Below are positions 24,732-33,092 of a DNA stretch of 64,000 nucleotides, in pieces. Position 1 is the first letter of the stretch. Every line of letters starts with the position of its first letter. Source of the DNA: Sulfopaludibacter sp035606355 (lineage in GTDB: Bacteria > Acidobacteriota > Terriglobia > Bryobacterales > Bryobacteraceae); assembly GCA_035606355.1 (NCBI GenBank), contig DATNFO010000039.1:1-64000 (forward strand), given 5' to 3'. The notes below the pieces were generated by a model, which saw only the letters and a program-made list of their open reading frames with translations, searched no databases and was not told the DNA's origin. The translations under genes and the position numbers were made by a program.

Positions 24732-25289
24732 ATGGACACCGGAGACGAAACAATCATGCAGGCGGTCCGGTCCGGGGATGTTGCCCGGCTGGAAACGCTC
24801 TTCGACCGGCATCACCGGGCGCTTTTCCATTATTTCCTGCACCAGACGGGGAATCGCCCGCTGAGTGAAGACCTTGTCCAGGAAGTCTTTTTTCGAATTT
24901 TGAAGTACCGGCACACGTATCAGAATGGCGCGCCTTTTCGCGGCTGGATGTTCCAAATCGGACGGAACGTCTATTTCGACCACATGGGCAAGAACAAGCC
25001 GGAGGTGGCCATGCCTGAGGACCACGACGAATTCGCGAGCGCGGAGACGCCGCCGGACCGCCGGGCGCAGACCAAACAGGAGACCGCGCTGCTGCGGCGC
25101 GCGCTTGCGGCGATGCCGCAGGAGAAACGCGAAGTGATCGTGATGAGCCGGTATCTGGAATTGAAGTATGAAGACATTGCCGCCGCACTGGAGTGCGAGG
25201 TAGGCACGGTGAAGGTGAGAGTGTACCGCGCACTGAGGGAACTGGGCGACCGGTTCTTCGCGCTGCGCGGGGAGCGAGCATCATCATGA
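24732..25289 (+). CDS. ECF-subfamily RNA polymerase sigma factor
   Basis: 185 residues. Region 2 spans about residues 18-85 (FDRHHRALFHYFLHQTGN, LSEDLVQEVFFRILKY, FRGWMFQIGRNVYFDHMG). Region 4 spans about 115-170 (LAAMPQEKREVIVMSRYLEL, YEDIAAALECEVGTVKVRVY, the helix-turn-helix for the -35). A charged linker separates them. It directs transcription of a small regulon when released by its anti-sigma factor, which is encoded next with a 4-bp ATGA overlap. Confidence 0.95.
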   Translation: MDTGDETIMQAVRSGDVARLETLFDRHHRALFHYFLHQTGNRPLSEDLVQEVFFRILKYRHTYQNGAPFRGWMFQIGRNVYFDHMGKNKPEVAMPEDHDEFASAETPPDRRAQTKQETALLRRALAAMPQEKREVIVMSRYLELKYEDIAAALECEVGTVKVRVYRALRELGDRFFALRGERASS

Positions 25290-26131
25290 GTTGCGATCGG
25301 GTAAAAGAACAGATCCCCGAATGCCTTGCCGGGCGTTTGGAAAAAGCAGAACGGGAGCGGCTGATTGAGCACCTGGATATGTGCTCCACCTGCCGCGCGG
25401 AATTAGCGGACCTGGGAGTGGTCTGGCGAGGATTGGAAGCCATGGCGTTGCCAGAGCCGGAACCTGAAATGAAGAGTCGTTTTTTGCAGATGATGGACGC
25501 CTATCAGGCGGGCCTGGCGGCCGCCGGGACGTCGCGCGCCGGTGCATCGAAAGTCAAAGCCGCGGAAACGGACAAGCGCGCATGGCGCTGGTGGCCGGCG
25601 AATCCCGCATGGCAATTCGCGCTGGCTGCGGCGATGCTCGTGGTGGGGATTCTGGCCGGACGCGCGGCCTTCGCGCCGCATGGCGAATCCACGGAGATGG
25701 CGCAGATGAAAGGTCAAGTGGAAGCGCTGCGGCAGCTTGTGGCGCTCTCCATGATGCAAGGCCAAAATCCGGGCGATCGCCTGCGCGGCGTCACGTATAG
25801 CGCGGAAGTGGCGCAGCCCGATGGCCAGGTGGAGCAGGCGCTGTTGCATGCGGTGAATCACGATCCCAACGTGAACGTCCGTCTTTCCGCGGTGGACGCG
25901 CTGCAGCGGTACATCGGGAAGCCGGAAGTGCGGCGCGCTCTCGCCGATGCGGTCCCGATGCAGGATTCGCCTCTTGTGCAGATGGCGCTCATCGACCTGC
26001 TGGTGCAATCGAAGGACAGCGATTCGGCCGATGCATTGAAGAAGCTTGCGACGGACGACAACACGGACGAAACGGTCCGCCTGCGAGCGGCGCAGGGGAT
26101 GCAGCAACTGAAAGAGACGGTGACCAAATGA
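25286..26131 (+). CDS. Zinc-finger anti-sigma factor with periplasmic HEAT-like repeats
   Basis: 281 residues. The N-terminal ZAS zinc finger has C3 and H29-xxx-C33-xx-C36 and should bind the ECF sigma factor in the cytoplasm. A single TM (about residues 97-117, FALAAAMLVVGILAGRAAFA) follows. The C-terminal part, about 150-275, contains helical repeats of HEAT type (DPNVNVRLSAVDALQRY, DSPLVQMALIDLLVQ, DETVRLRAAQGMQQL). If the topology is N-in, the HEAT part is periplasmic and could be the sensing domain. ATG 25286 overlaps the sigma stop; an in-frame start at 25193 lies inside the sigma gene and is rejected. The next gene also overlaps by ATGA. Confidence 0.9.
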   Translation: MSCDRVKEQIPECLAGRLEKAERERLIEHLDMCSTCRAELADLGVVWRGLEAMALPEPEPEMKSRFLQMMDAYQAGLAAAGTSRAGASKVKAAETDKRAWRWWPANPAWQFALAAAMLVVGILAGRAAFAPHGESTEMAQMKGQVEALRQLVALSMMQGQNPGDRLRGVTYSAEVAQPDGQVEQALLHAVNHDPNVNVRLSAVDALQRYIGKPEVRRALADAVPMQDSPLVQMALIDLLVQSKDSDSADALKKLATDDNTDETVRLRAAQGMQQLKETVTK

Positions 26132-26982
26132 AGACGCTAAGCGTGGTGCTGCTGGCGGCGGCAGCGATAACGGTAGCCGCTCAGTCGCGCTGGGAAAACT
26201 GGAAGTACGACGACACCGACAAGGTGCAGCGCAGCTTCGACGTAGGCGGCTCGGGCGCGCCCAAACTGCTGGTGGACACGCTGCTCGGAAGCGTGCACGT
26301 GACCGCCGCTTCGGGAAAACAGATTGCAGTTTCCGTGCAGAAGCATGCCAGGGGACGGTCGCCGGAAGCCATTGCGGATTCCAAGCGCGACGTGAAACTG
26401 GATATTTCGCAGCAAGGCAACTATGTCCGGCTGTATGTGGACGGTCCCTTTCGCGACCACGACGGCGGCACCAACTATCGCGGCGACGATTACTACGGCT
26501 ACCGCGTGGAGTACGATTTCGACGTACAGGTGCCGGCCGATACCGAGTTGGATCTGCACTCGCTGCACGGCGATATCAACGTGAAGGGCACCACGGGCGA
26601 TCTCGATATTCACGGCTTCAGCGGCAAGGTGGATTTGGAAGACGTTTCGGGCAGCGGCAACATCCGCACGTTCAATGGGCCCATGAAGGTGTCGTTTGCC
26701 AGGAATCCTCAGCGGCCCACGAACTTCAAAACGTTCAACGGTGAGATGGAAGTGTTCTTCAAAGCGCCGCTGAATGCGGACCTTTCGACCAAGACTTTCA
26801 ACGGCGGTGTTTACGCGGATTTCGATGTGACCGCGCTGCCGCTTCAGCCGGTGAACTCCAAAGGTGGGCACATTATCTATAGTTCGAACGTGAACCGGAC
26901 CAGCAAATCGCGGGTGGGTTCGGGCGGACCGCTGCTCTCTTTCGAAGGCTTTAACGGAGCCATCAAGCTCCACGCGAAATAG
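26128..26982 (+). CDS. Exported DUF4097-family beta-repeat protein (first of two)
   Basis: 284 residues with a Sec signal (LSVVLLAAAAITVAAQ). The mature protein is a series of short repeated strands such as LDLHSLHGDINVKGTTGDLDI and GFSGKVDLEDVSGSG, the pattern of DUF4097 right-handed beta-solenoid proteins. These are often encoded with ECF or two-component envelope-stress regulators. It overlaps the anti-sigma stop by 4 bp, so it belongs to the operon. Function unknown; probably periplasmic or surface-exposed. Confidence 0.87.
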   Translation: MKTLSVVLLAAAAITVAAQSRWENWKYDDTDKVQRSFDVGGSGAPKLLVDTLLGSVHVTAASGKQIAVSVQKHARGRSPEAIADSKRDVKLDISQQGNYVRLYVDGPFRDHDGGTNYRGDDYYGYRVEYDFDVQVPADTELDLHSLHGDINVKGTTGDLDIHGFSGKVDLEDVSGSGNIRTFNGPMKVSFARNPQRPTNFKTFNGEMEVFFKAPLNADLSTKTFNGGVYADFDVTALPLQPVNSKGGHIIYSSNVNRTSKSRVGSGGPLLSFEGFNGAIKLHAK

Positions 26983-27009
26983 ATTCGAAGTACAAAAAGG
27001 AACAACAAC

Positions 27010-27825
27010 ATGAAGAGCAACTTTGCCCTGACAGGGCTGATGCTGGCGGTGTGCGCGCTGGCGATGGCACAAGAGAATACGCCGGGCCGGATCGTGGTGC
27101 CGGCACGGAACGGAAATCGCACGCGGACAGTGGAGGCCGATCTGCTGTACGGCGGAATCACGGTGCGGGCCGGCTCCGGCGGCGACATCGTGGTGGACGT
27201 ACCCCCGAGCCAGGCGCGGCGAATGGCCGCCGCACGGCCAAAGGGCACCGAAGGCATGCGTCGCATCGACGAATCGCCTTTCGAGCCCGTGCAAGTGCAG
27301 GAAGACGGCGACACGGTACGCATCGCCGTGCGAATGGGCCACAGCATGGCTAGCGGTTTGACGGTGACTGTGCCGGTGAACACCGCGTTGAATATCAAGT
27401 GCATGCACGGCTCCATCAAAGTGGAGGGAGTGCACGGCGATATCTCCGCTTCGGATACGAACGGCAGCATCGAGCTGACGAACGTCGCCGGCACGATTCT
27501 GGCGAACACCACCCAGGGCTCTGTCAAAGCAGTGCTGGATCGCCTCGGCGACAAGCCGAGCTCGTTCGTAACGTTGAATGGCAATGTCGATGTGACGCTG
27601 CCGGCGGAAACGCGCGCGACATTCAAAATGAAGACGATGCACGGAGAGATCTGGAGCGACTTCGACGTGAAAACCACGGGCGGCCCGGGCGGCGTGATCA
27701 CTCGCGGTAATGCGGGACGGCGCACCATGGAGTTCGACCGCACGATCACGGGAACCATCAACGGCGGCGGCACTGAGGTTGTGCTCCAGACGTTCAACGG
27801 GCGCATTTTGATTCACAAGAAGTGA
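27010..27825 (+). CDS. Exported DUF4097-family beta-repeat protein (second of two)
   Basis: 271 residues with a Sec signal (LTGLMLAVCALAMAQ). It shows repeated strands such as LNIKCMHGSIKVEGVHGDIS, NGSIELTNVAG and TMHGEIWSDFDV, plus an FNGRI motif at the C-terminus that parallels the first protein, so the two are probably duplicates that diverged. It lies 27 bp after the first, in the same direction, with AAAAAGGAACAAC as a possible ribosome site. Last clear member of the sigma/anti-sigma operon. Confidence 0.86.
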   Translation: MKSNFALTGLMLAVCALAMAQENTPGRIVVPARNGNRTRTVEADLLYGGITVRAGSGGDIVVDVPPSQARRMAAARPKGTEGMRRIDESPFEPVQVQEDGDTVRIAVRMGHSMASGLTVTVPVNTALNIKCMHGSIKVEGVHGDISASDTNGSIELTNVAGTILANTTQGSVKAVLDRLGDKPSSFVTLNGNVDVTLPAETRATFKMKTMHGEIWSDFDVKTTGGPGGVITRGNAGRRTMEFDRTITGTINGGGTEVVLQTFNGRILIHKK

Positions 27826-27842
27826 CGCTCTAGAATTGAGCG

Positions 27843-29573
27843 GTGGAGACAATCGGGCGGGCGCGTTCCGCTGCACAGGCTCAGGCAGTTGTTTTCGATT
27901 TCGACGGCACCCTTTCACTTATCCGTAGCGGCTGGGCGGACCTGATGGTCGGGATGATGCTGGATGTTTTGACGCCGCTCTCACCTGGTGAGAGCGGCGA
28001 AGTTTTGAGAGCCGCCATCGAAGATCTGGTTCTTCCTCTCACCGGCAAGGAAACGCGATTTCAGATGATCGCGTTCGGCGAAGAGGTGGTGCGCCGCGGC
28101 GGCCGGCGGCGCGACCCCGACGCCGATACCGATGCCTTCCTCCAACGGCTGTTTCAAATTTCCGAAGCTCGTAAAGCGGAACTCCGCGCGGGCGGCGCGG
28201 GCGACAAGTATCTGGTGCCCGGGGCGCGGCGATTCCTGGAACGGATGCAGGCCCGCGGGCTCCGCTTATATCTGGCGAGCGGCACCGATGAAACGGCTCT
28301 GCGCGAAGAGGCCAGGCTGTTGGACGTGGACCGTTACTTCGAAGGCGGCATCTATGGCGCGGGCGCGGGCACCTTCGCCAAGCGCGACGTGGTCGACAGG
28401 ATTCTCTCGCAGCCCGGCGCACTCCCGGAACACCTGCTGGCGTTCGGCGATGGCGCGATCGAGATCGAAGAAGTGCGCCGTGGCGGAGGCATCACGGTCG
28501 GCGTGGCGACGGATGAGCCGCAATGCCTGCGGGTCGAAAACGGCAAAAGGAAGCGGCTGATCGCGGCGGGCGCGGAGTACATCGTGGCGAACTTCCTGGA
28601 CGAGGAGATTGTGCCGCGGCTGTTCCGGCAAGACACGTTCGACCGCAGCCGGCTGACCGTGCGGTTGCTAGCCGGGCGGGTCCACGATCTGCAGGCCTCC
28701 CATTGGATGCAGTTGAACGGCGCGGCGCCGGAGTTCACGCACCCGGATCTCCCCGCCGTGGGGCAGCGGCTGATCGCCGCGCGCGAGAGCGGAGCGGCGC
28801 GCATCCTGATGATGGGAGCTCATGTGCTGCGAGCGGGCGTGAGCCGCCACTTGATCAATCTGATGGAGCGCGGGTTCATATCGCACATCGCGGTGAACGG
28901 CGCGGGCGCGATCCACGATTACGAACTCGCGCGCATCGGCGCCACCACGGAGAGCGTGGAGCGGTACATCAAGACCGGCGAGTTCGGGTTGTGGCGGGAG
29001 ACCGGCGAATTGAACGATTGGACGTCCGAAGCGGCCCGCTTCGACGCCGGCATGGGCGAGACCATCGCGCGCAAGCTTGCCGAGAGCAATTTCGAGTGGC
29101 GCGACCTTTCGGTGTTCGCTGCCGCGTGGCGCTGCGGTACCCCGGTGACGGTGCACGTGGGCATCGGGTACGACATTCTGCACGAGCATCCGAACTGCGA
29201 CGGCGCGGCGCTCGGGGCCGCGAGCTACTGCGATTTTCTCATTTTCGCGAAAACGGTGGAACGGCTGGAGGGCGGCGTGGTTTTGAGTTTCGGCTCTCGC
29301 GTGATGGCTCCGGAGGTGTATCTGAAAGCGCTCGCGATGGCGCGCAATGTGGCGGAAGGCAAACCGCGAAAATTCACGACCGCCGTTTTTGACCTTGTGG
29401 ACCTGGGCGGGGATGTTCGCAAGGAGCCCGCGAAAACCGATCCCGGATATTATTTCCGACCGCACAAGACGATGCTCGTGCGGACCGTTGCCGATGGCGG
29501 TGAGAGCTTCTATTTCCAGGGCGACCATCGGGCGACCGTTCCGGCTTTGTGGCGCGCGCTCACGGGAAAATGA
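27843..29573 (+). CDS. Fusion of a HAD-superfamily phosphatase and a deoxyhypusine-synthase-like domain
   Basis: 576 residues. The N-terminal HAD domain has the nucleophile motif VVFDFDGTL (D19, D21), with LASGTDETALREEA in the middle and GDGAIEIEEV as the acidic metal motif near residue 200. From about residue 265 a second domain shows MMGAHVLRAGVSRHLINLME, ISHIAVNGAGAIHDYELA, VTVHVGIGYDILHEHPNCDG, AALGAASYCDFLIF and GGVVLSFGSRVMAPEVYLKA. I recognise these from a bacterial family resembling deoxyhypusine synthase. The catalytic lysine of eukaryotic DHS is not evident at the expected place, and bacteria lack eIF5A, so the activity is unknown. GTG start; the stop overlaps the PfkB kinase start by 4 bp (ATGA), so the pair is coupled. 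Confidence 0.75.
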   Translation: METIGRARSAAQAQAVVFDFDGTLSLIRSGWADLMVGMMLDVLTPLSPGESGEVLRAAIEDLVLPLTGKETRFQMIAFGEEVVRRGGRRRDPDADTDAFLQRLFQISEARKAELRAGGAGDKYLVPGARRFLERMQARGLRLYLASGTDETALREEARLLDVDRYFEGGIYGAGAGTFAKRDVVDRILSQPGALPEHLLAFGDGAIEIEEVRRGGGITVGVATDEPQCLRVENGKRKRLIAAGAEYIVANFLDEEIVPRLFRQDTFDRSRLTVRLLAGRVHDLQASHWMQLNGAAPEFTHPDLPAVGQRLIAARESGAARILMMGAHVLRAGVSRHLINLMERGFISHIAVNGAGAIHDYELARIGATTESVERYIKTGEFGLWRETGELNDWTSEAARFDAGMGETIARKLAESNFEWRDLSVFAAAWRCGTPVTVHVGIGYDILHEHPNCDGAALGAASYCDFLIFAKTVERLEGGVVLSFGSRVMAPEVYLKALAMARNVAEGKPRKFTTAVFDLVDLGGDVRKEPAKTDPGYYFRPHKTMLVRTVADGGESFYFQGDHRATVPALWRALTGK

Positions 29574-30532
29574 AAACTGCGGACATTCTCGAGCGAATCG
29601 CCGGCCTGCGTGTTCTGGTGTTGGGCGACGTTGCATTAGACCGCTGGTGCCGCTACGACCCCGCGATCGGCGAGCCGTCGCGCGAGACCGGCATCAATCG
29701 CATTGCCGTAGTCTCCACCGAAACCACGCCTGGCGCAGCGGGCACCGTCGCGAGCAATGCTGCGGCGCTCGGAGCACGGGTAACGCTGCTATCGGCGGTG
29801 GGCCTCGATGGCCATGGCTTTGAACTCCGCAAGGCTCTGGCGGTCCGCGGAATCAGCACTGAGTTGATCGAATCGCCAGACCTGGCGACCTTCACCTACA
29901 CCAAGCTCATCAACATAGAGACAGGCCGTGAAGACCAGCCGCGCATCGACTTCGTGAACGCGCAACCTCCGCCGGCGCAGGTGCTGTCCGCGATGGTCGC
30001 ACGCTTTCACGAGCTGGCCGCGAATGCCGATGTGATCCTGGTCAGCGACCAGGTGGAAACGCGGGAGGGTGGTCTGGTGGGGGCAGACCTGCGCGAGGCT
30101 CTGCGGCAGGCGCACTCCCTCGTCTGGGTAGATTCGCGAGCGAGGGCGGAGCAGTTCCGCGGAGTGATCATCAAGGGGAATCGGGACGAGATGGAAGCCG
30201 CTTCCGTCCGCGCTCTCGGCCACTTCAACCTTCAGGCACTCCGCGAGCACACCAGCGCCCCGCTGCTGATCATGACCGCGGGCGATGCAGACACCGTACT
30301 TGTGACGTCAGCGGAATCGGCCCGTGTGGCGCCCCGCCGAATCGCAAACCCCGTGGACATCTGCGGCGCCGGCGACAGTTTCTCCGCAGGCGCGGCGCTG
30401 GCCTTGCGCGTTACCGGCGACCCGATCGCCGCCGCGCAATTCGGCCATCTGGTCGCCTCCATCACGGTGATGAAGCAGGGCACGGGAACGGCGTCGCGCG
30501 CGGAGTTGCTCGCAGCTCGAATGTTAGACTGA
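29570..30532 (+). CDS. PfkB-family sugar kinase (HldE/RfaE N-domain-like)
   Basis: 320 residues, ribokinase fold. It opens LRVLVLGDVALDRWCRYDP, followed by PGAAGTVASNAAALGARVTL, the substrate-binding region. The C-terminal anion hole and catalytic base are in CGAGDSFSAGAALAL (D269). The N-terminal motif and PGAAGxVAxN resemble the heptose-7-phosphate kinase domain of HldE, but no adenylyltransferase domain is fused and no other heptose genes are here, so the substrate is unproven. It is translationally coupled to the preceding HAD/DHS-like fusion, suggesting that kinase and phosphatase act on related sugar phosphates. Confidence 0.85.
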   Translation: MKTADILERIAGLRVLVLGDVALDRWCRYDPAIGEPSRETGINRIAVVSTETTPGAAGTVASNAAALGARVTLLSAVGLDGHGFELRKALAVRGISTELIESPDLATFTYTKLINIETGREDQPRIDFVNAQPPPAQVLSAMVARFHELAANADVILVSDQVETREGGLVGADLREALRQAHSLVWVDSRARAEQFRGVIIKGNRDEMEAASVRALGHFNLQALREHTSAPLLIMTAGDADTVLVTSAESARVAPRRIANPVDICGAGDSFSAGAALALRVTGDPIAAAQFGHLVASITVMKQGTGTASRAELLAARMLD

Positions 30533-30542
30533 GCTTCAGAAC

Positions 30543-31919
30543 ATGAGGGCCGCGGTTTTCCTGCTTCCGGTGCTTTGCCTTGCCGCCTCCAATCCATCGC
30601 TCGATGGGCTGATCGACCGCGCGCACGGTTTGCCTGGCGAGTTCGCCGCCGATGCGCTGATCCGCCTCGCCTCCCTCAAAGAAGTTCCGGCGGCGCGTCG
30701 CATCCAACTGTTGCAAGACGCTTTTCACCGGGCCGGCGAAGCACAGGAACCGCTGAAGCGCCGGGCCGGAGTCGCGCGTCTGGCGGGCGCAGCGGCCTAC
30801 ATGAATCGCGCGTATGCCCAGGATTTGGATGGCATGTCTTTGCGCATGCGTGCAATCGAAGCCGTGATGCCGCTGGACCCGGCGAAGGCGCGCGCACTCT
30901 TTCAGGACGTTCCGCCTCTGCATGTTCCGGCAGTGCCGTGCACAGAATTCCTGACCTACGACGTCAGCCGGTATTATGCCGTGCTGGGGCGTCTCGGCGC
31001 GCGGGAGCCCCTGAAAATGGTGGAGCCGCGCATTCAGGAAATCACTTCCCCGGTGCAGGTCGAGCCCGCGGCCCGGATGATTCTCGCACTGCACACGGGC
31101 AACGAAGACTTCCGCGCCCTGGTCGCGGCACTCGGCGGCGTAGTGCGGCGCATTTCCGGCGACGACCGCTCCTTCGCCCCGACCGTGGTCGAGACCGGTC
31201 CGGCGATCCTCGACCTGGTGGAAGAATCTCGCGCCCGCGGCATTCCCGCCGATACGCTGACGCAGGCATACCGGATGTATCTGGTCGCCAACTACGCCGG
31301 TCCGCGCTGCGCCGACACTGCCCTGCCCGATACGCCGCTGCAGTTCTTCAATGAGCACCTGGCGGCGGACCCCGTGCAGCCCATCGGCGATTCCGAAGCC
31401 GCGTCCACTAAGAAGGATGCCGCCGCCGACGGACTCCGCACCTGTGAGGAAGCCGACTGCCGTAACCTGACGGACCAGATGCGCGGTCTGATGATGAACG
31501 CCGGGAACCGGGCGTATTCGGACTCCGAAAAAGCCTCGCCGGAATGGCAGGAAAAGCTCCGGCAGTATCTGGCGGCCGTCGAGAACTGGAAGGGTGATAG
31601 CACCACCGGCGCGCAGGTTTATCGGGAGAAGTCGAGCCTGTATTCGGATCTGCTGGCGATCACGCCGCCGGGGCGCATGCAGGAAACCGTAGTGCAGGCG
31701 ACGCTCGATTTCGTGCGTGCCGGCGAGTATCAGGCCCGCAACCGAATGGAATGGTTTCTGCCGGCGAATGTGCTGATCGGCCGCATGGAGTTGGAGCCCC
31801 TCGGTCTGGGCAAACTGGCGCCCCGGGTGCGAACCGCGAATGACCCCGTGGTTTCCTTCTACCTGGACCTGGAATCCATCGCGCCCAGAGGACCCCAACC
31901 CGTAATGGCCCTGCTGTAG
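30543..31919 (+). CDS. Secreted protein of unknown function, helical
   Basis: 458 residues with a short Sec signal (RAAVFLLPVLCLAASNP). The body is Ala/Leu/Glu-rich and predicted largely helical, with repeated acidic-aromatic segments such as IQLLQDAFHRAGEAQEPLKR and KARALFQDVPPLHVPA; four cysteines occur at CTEF, CADT and CEEADC. I do not recognise a family. It follows the PfkB gene by 10 bp, so it may be in the same transcript. Its TAG stop is inside the GTAG head of a REPIN. Confidence 0.72.
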   Translation: MRAAVFLLPVLCLAASNPSLDGLIDRAHGLPGEFAADALIRLASLKEVPAARRIQLLQDAFHRAGEAQEPLKRRAGVARLAGAAAYMNRAYAQDLDGMSLRMRAIEAVMPLDPAKARALFQDVPPLHVPAVPCTEFLTYDVSRYYAVLGRLGAREPLKMVEPRIQEITSPVQVEPAARMILALHTGNEDFRALVAALGGVVRRISGDDRSFAPTVVETGPAILDLVEESRARGIPADTLTQAYRMYLVANYAGPRCADTALPDTPLQFFNEHLAADPVQPIGDSEAASTKKDAAADGLRTCEEADCRNLTDQMRGLMMNAGNRAYSDSEKASPEWQEKLRQYLAAVENWKGDSTTGAQVYREKSSLYSDLLAITPPGRMQETVVQATLDFVRAGEYQARNRMEWFLPANVLIGRMELEPLGLGKLAPRVRTANDPVVSFYLDLESIAPRGPQPVMALL

Positions 31920-32011
31920 GTACCGGCCTCCAGGCCGGTACCAGGCCGCGCGCAGCGCGGCCCGCGGGCGCGCTCCGCGCGCCTGCAACCGGTCTGGAGA
32001 CCGGTCGCTAC
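31916..32011. repeat. REPIN-like element (family 2) at the stop of the secreted protein gene
   Basis: GTAG (31916-31919) carries the TAG stop. The first hairpin is GGTACCGGCC/GGCCGGTACC, central palindromes are GGCCGCGCGCAGCGCGGCC and GCGCGCTCCGCGCGC, and the second inverted hairpin is AACCGGTCTGGAGACCGGT, ending CTAC at 32008-32011. Both ends are GTAG heads facing outward. Confidence 0.86.
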
Positions 32012-32066
32012 CTCCGCATCACGTCCATCATAGAAAGTATCGGGCCGTGAAGCGAATGTCCAACAT

Positions 32067-32113
32067 CGAGATACCAGCCTCCAGGCCGATACCAGGCGCG
32101 CGAAGCGCCCTAC
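32067..32113. repeat. Degenerate half-REPIN (family 2) at the ABC-2 permease stop
   Basis: ATACCAGCCTCCAGGCCGAT, then GGCGCGCGAAGCGCC, ending CTAC at 32110-32113. On the minus strand this reads GTAG...; the TAG is the permease stop codon. The hairpin has several mismatches, so it looks old. Confidence 0.65.
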
Positions 32114-32916
32114 AGCACGTCGGCGAAGCCGCGCTTCATGTATCGGAAGAACAACCCGCCGATGACGAACACCGCCGCGCTCCACGCTGCAAAGATGGCG
32201 GCGTCACGCCACTGCGGCGTTTGTGCAGTCAGCAGAACAGCCCGGTACACGCGAACGCCGTAATACATTGGATTCAGGGCAAGAAGGGGTTTAAACCGAT
32301 CCGGAACCTGATCCTCCGTGAGCATGATCGGCGTGAGCCAAAACCAGAAGGTCAGGATGACGCTGAGCACTTGGGCGGTATCCCGCAAAAACACGTGCAA
32401 ACTCGCCACGATCCACCCGATTCCCACCGAGAAGAGACCGATCAGCAGCATGTAAACCGGCAGAATCGCCAGGAACAAACTCACCTGGTGCGCCGCGATG
32501 CCGGCCGCGGCGATCATCAGCACCAGCGCGAGCACGTGGCTCATCAGCGCCGAAAGGAACACGGATACCGGCACGATCTCGGCCGGAAACACGGTTTTCG
32601 TGATCAGGCTCCCCTGGTCCACCATGCTGGTCGCGGAGCGCTGTACGGTGTCGCTGAACAGCAGCCACGGCAGCATGCCACCGAATATATATAGAGGATA
32701 GCTGGCGTACCCGGGCGGCGCCTTTTGCTTGAGACAGACCTGAAAAATGTACGTCCAACTGACGAGGAGCACGAGCGGTTGAATGAGCCCCCAGATCCAC
32801 CCGATGGCGGAGCCGACGAAGCGCTGATCGAAATCCCGCCGCACCAGTTGGAACAGCAGGCTGCGCCGTTCTACCAAATTCCGCAGAAATAAAGTGCCAG
32901 GAAGGTGCCGGGGCAT
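32110..32916 (-). CDS. ABC-2-type polysaccharide/O-antigen export permease
   Basis: 268 residues from ATG 32916, a normal length for Wzm/TagG-type permeases. After an N-terminal amphipathic stretch (NLVERRSLLFQLVRRDFDQR, typical of the family) comes WIWGLIQPLVLLVSWTYIFQ, with about six TM helices in all and PIMLTEDQVPDRFKPLLALN near the C-terminus, the classic ABC2 signature. It would export a lipid-linked glycan together with an ATPase, but no partner ATPase gene is adjacent, so it is orphan here. A longer start at 32976 (TTG) is less likely. Confidence 0.88.
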   Translation of the reverse strand: MPRHLPGTLFLRNLVERRSLLFQLVRRDFDQRFVGSAIGWIWGLIQPLVLLVSWTYIFQVCLKQKAPPGYASYPLYIFGGMLPWLLFSDTVQRSATSMVDQGSLITKTVFPAEIVPVSVFLSALMSHVLALVLMIAAAGIAAHQVSLFLAILPVYMLLIGLFSVGIGWIVASLHVFLRDTAQVLSVILTFWFWLTPIMLTEDQVPDRFKPLLALNPMYYGVRVYRAVLLTAQTPQWRDAAIFAAWSAAVFVIGGLFFRYMKRGFADVL

Positions 32917-33092
32917 GATGAAATCGAACAATACCAATTTTATCAATGGTTTGCAAACTATGTGTCTACTTGACAACGCTGTATATGGACTGTTACAGTT
33001 TCAGTTTCGCCAGTTGAGTTGTACGCAAATAGCCCCTCCGGGCCGCGGGATGTAGTTCACCCGCAATCCAAACGGTCCGGCCGGAGAAGACT

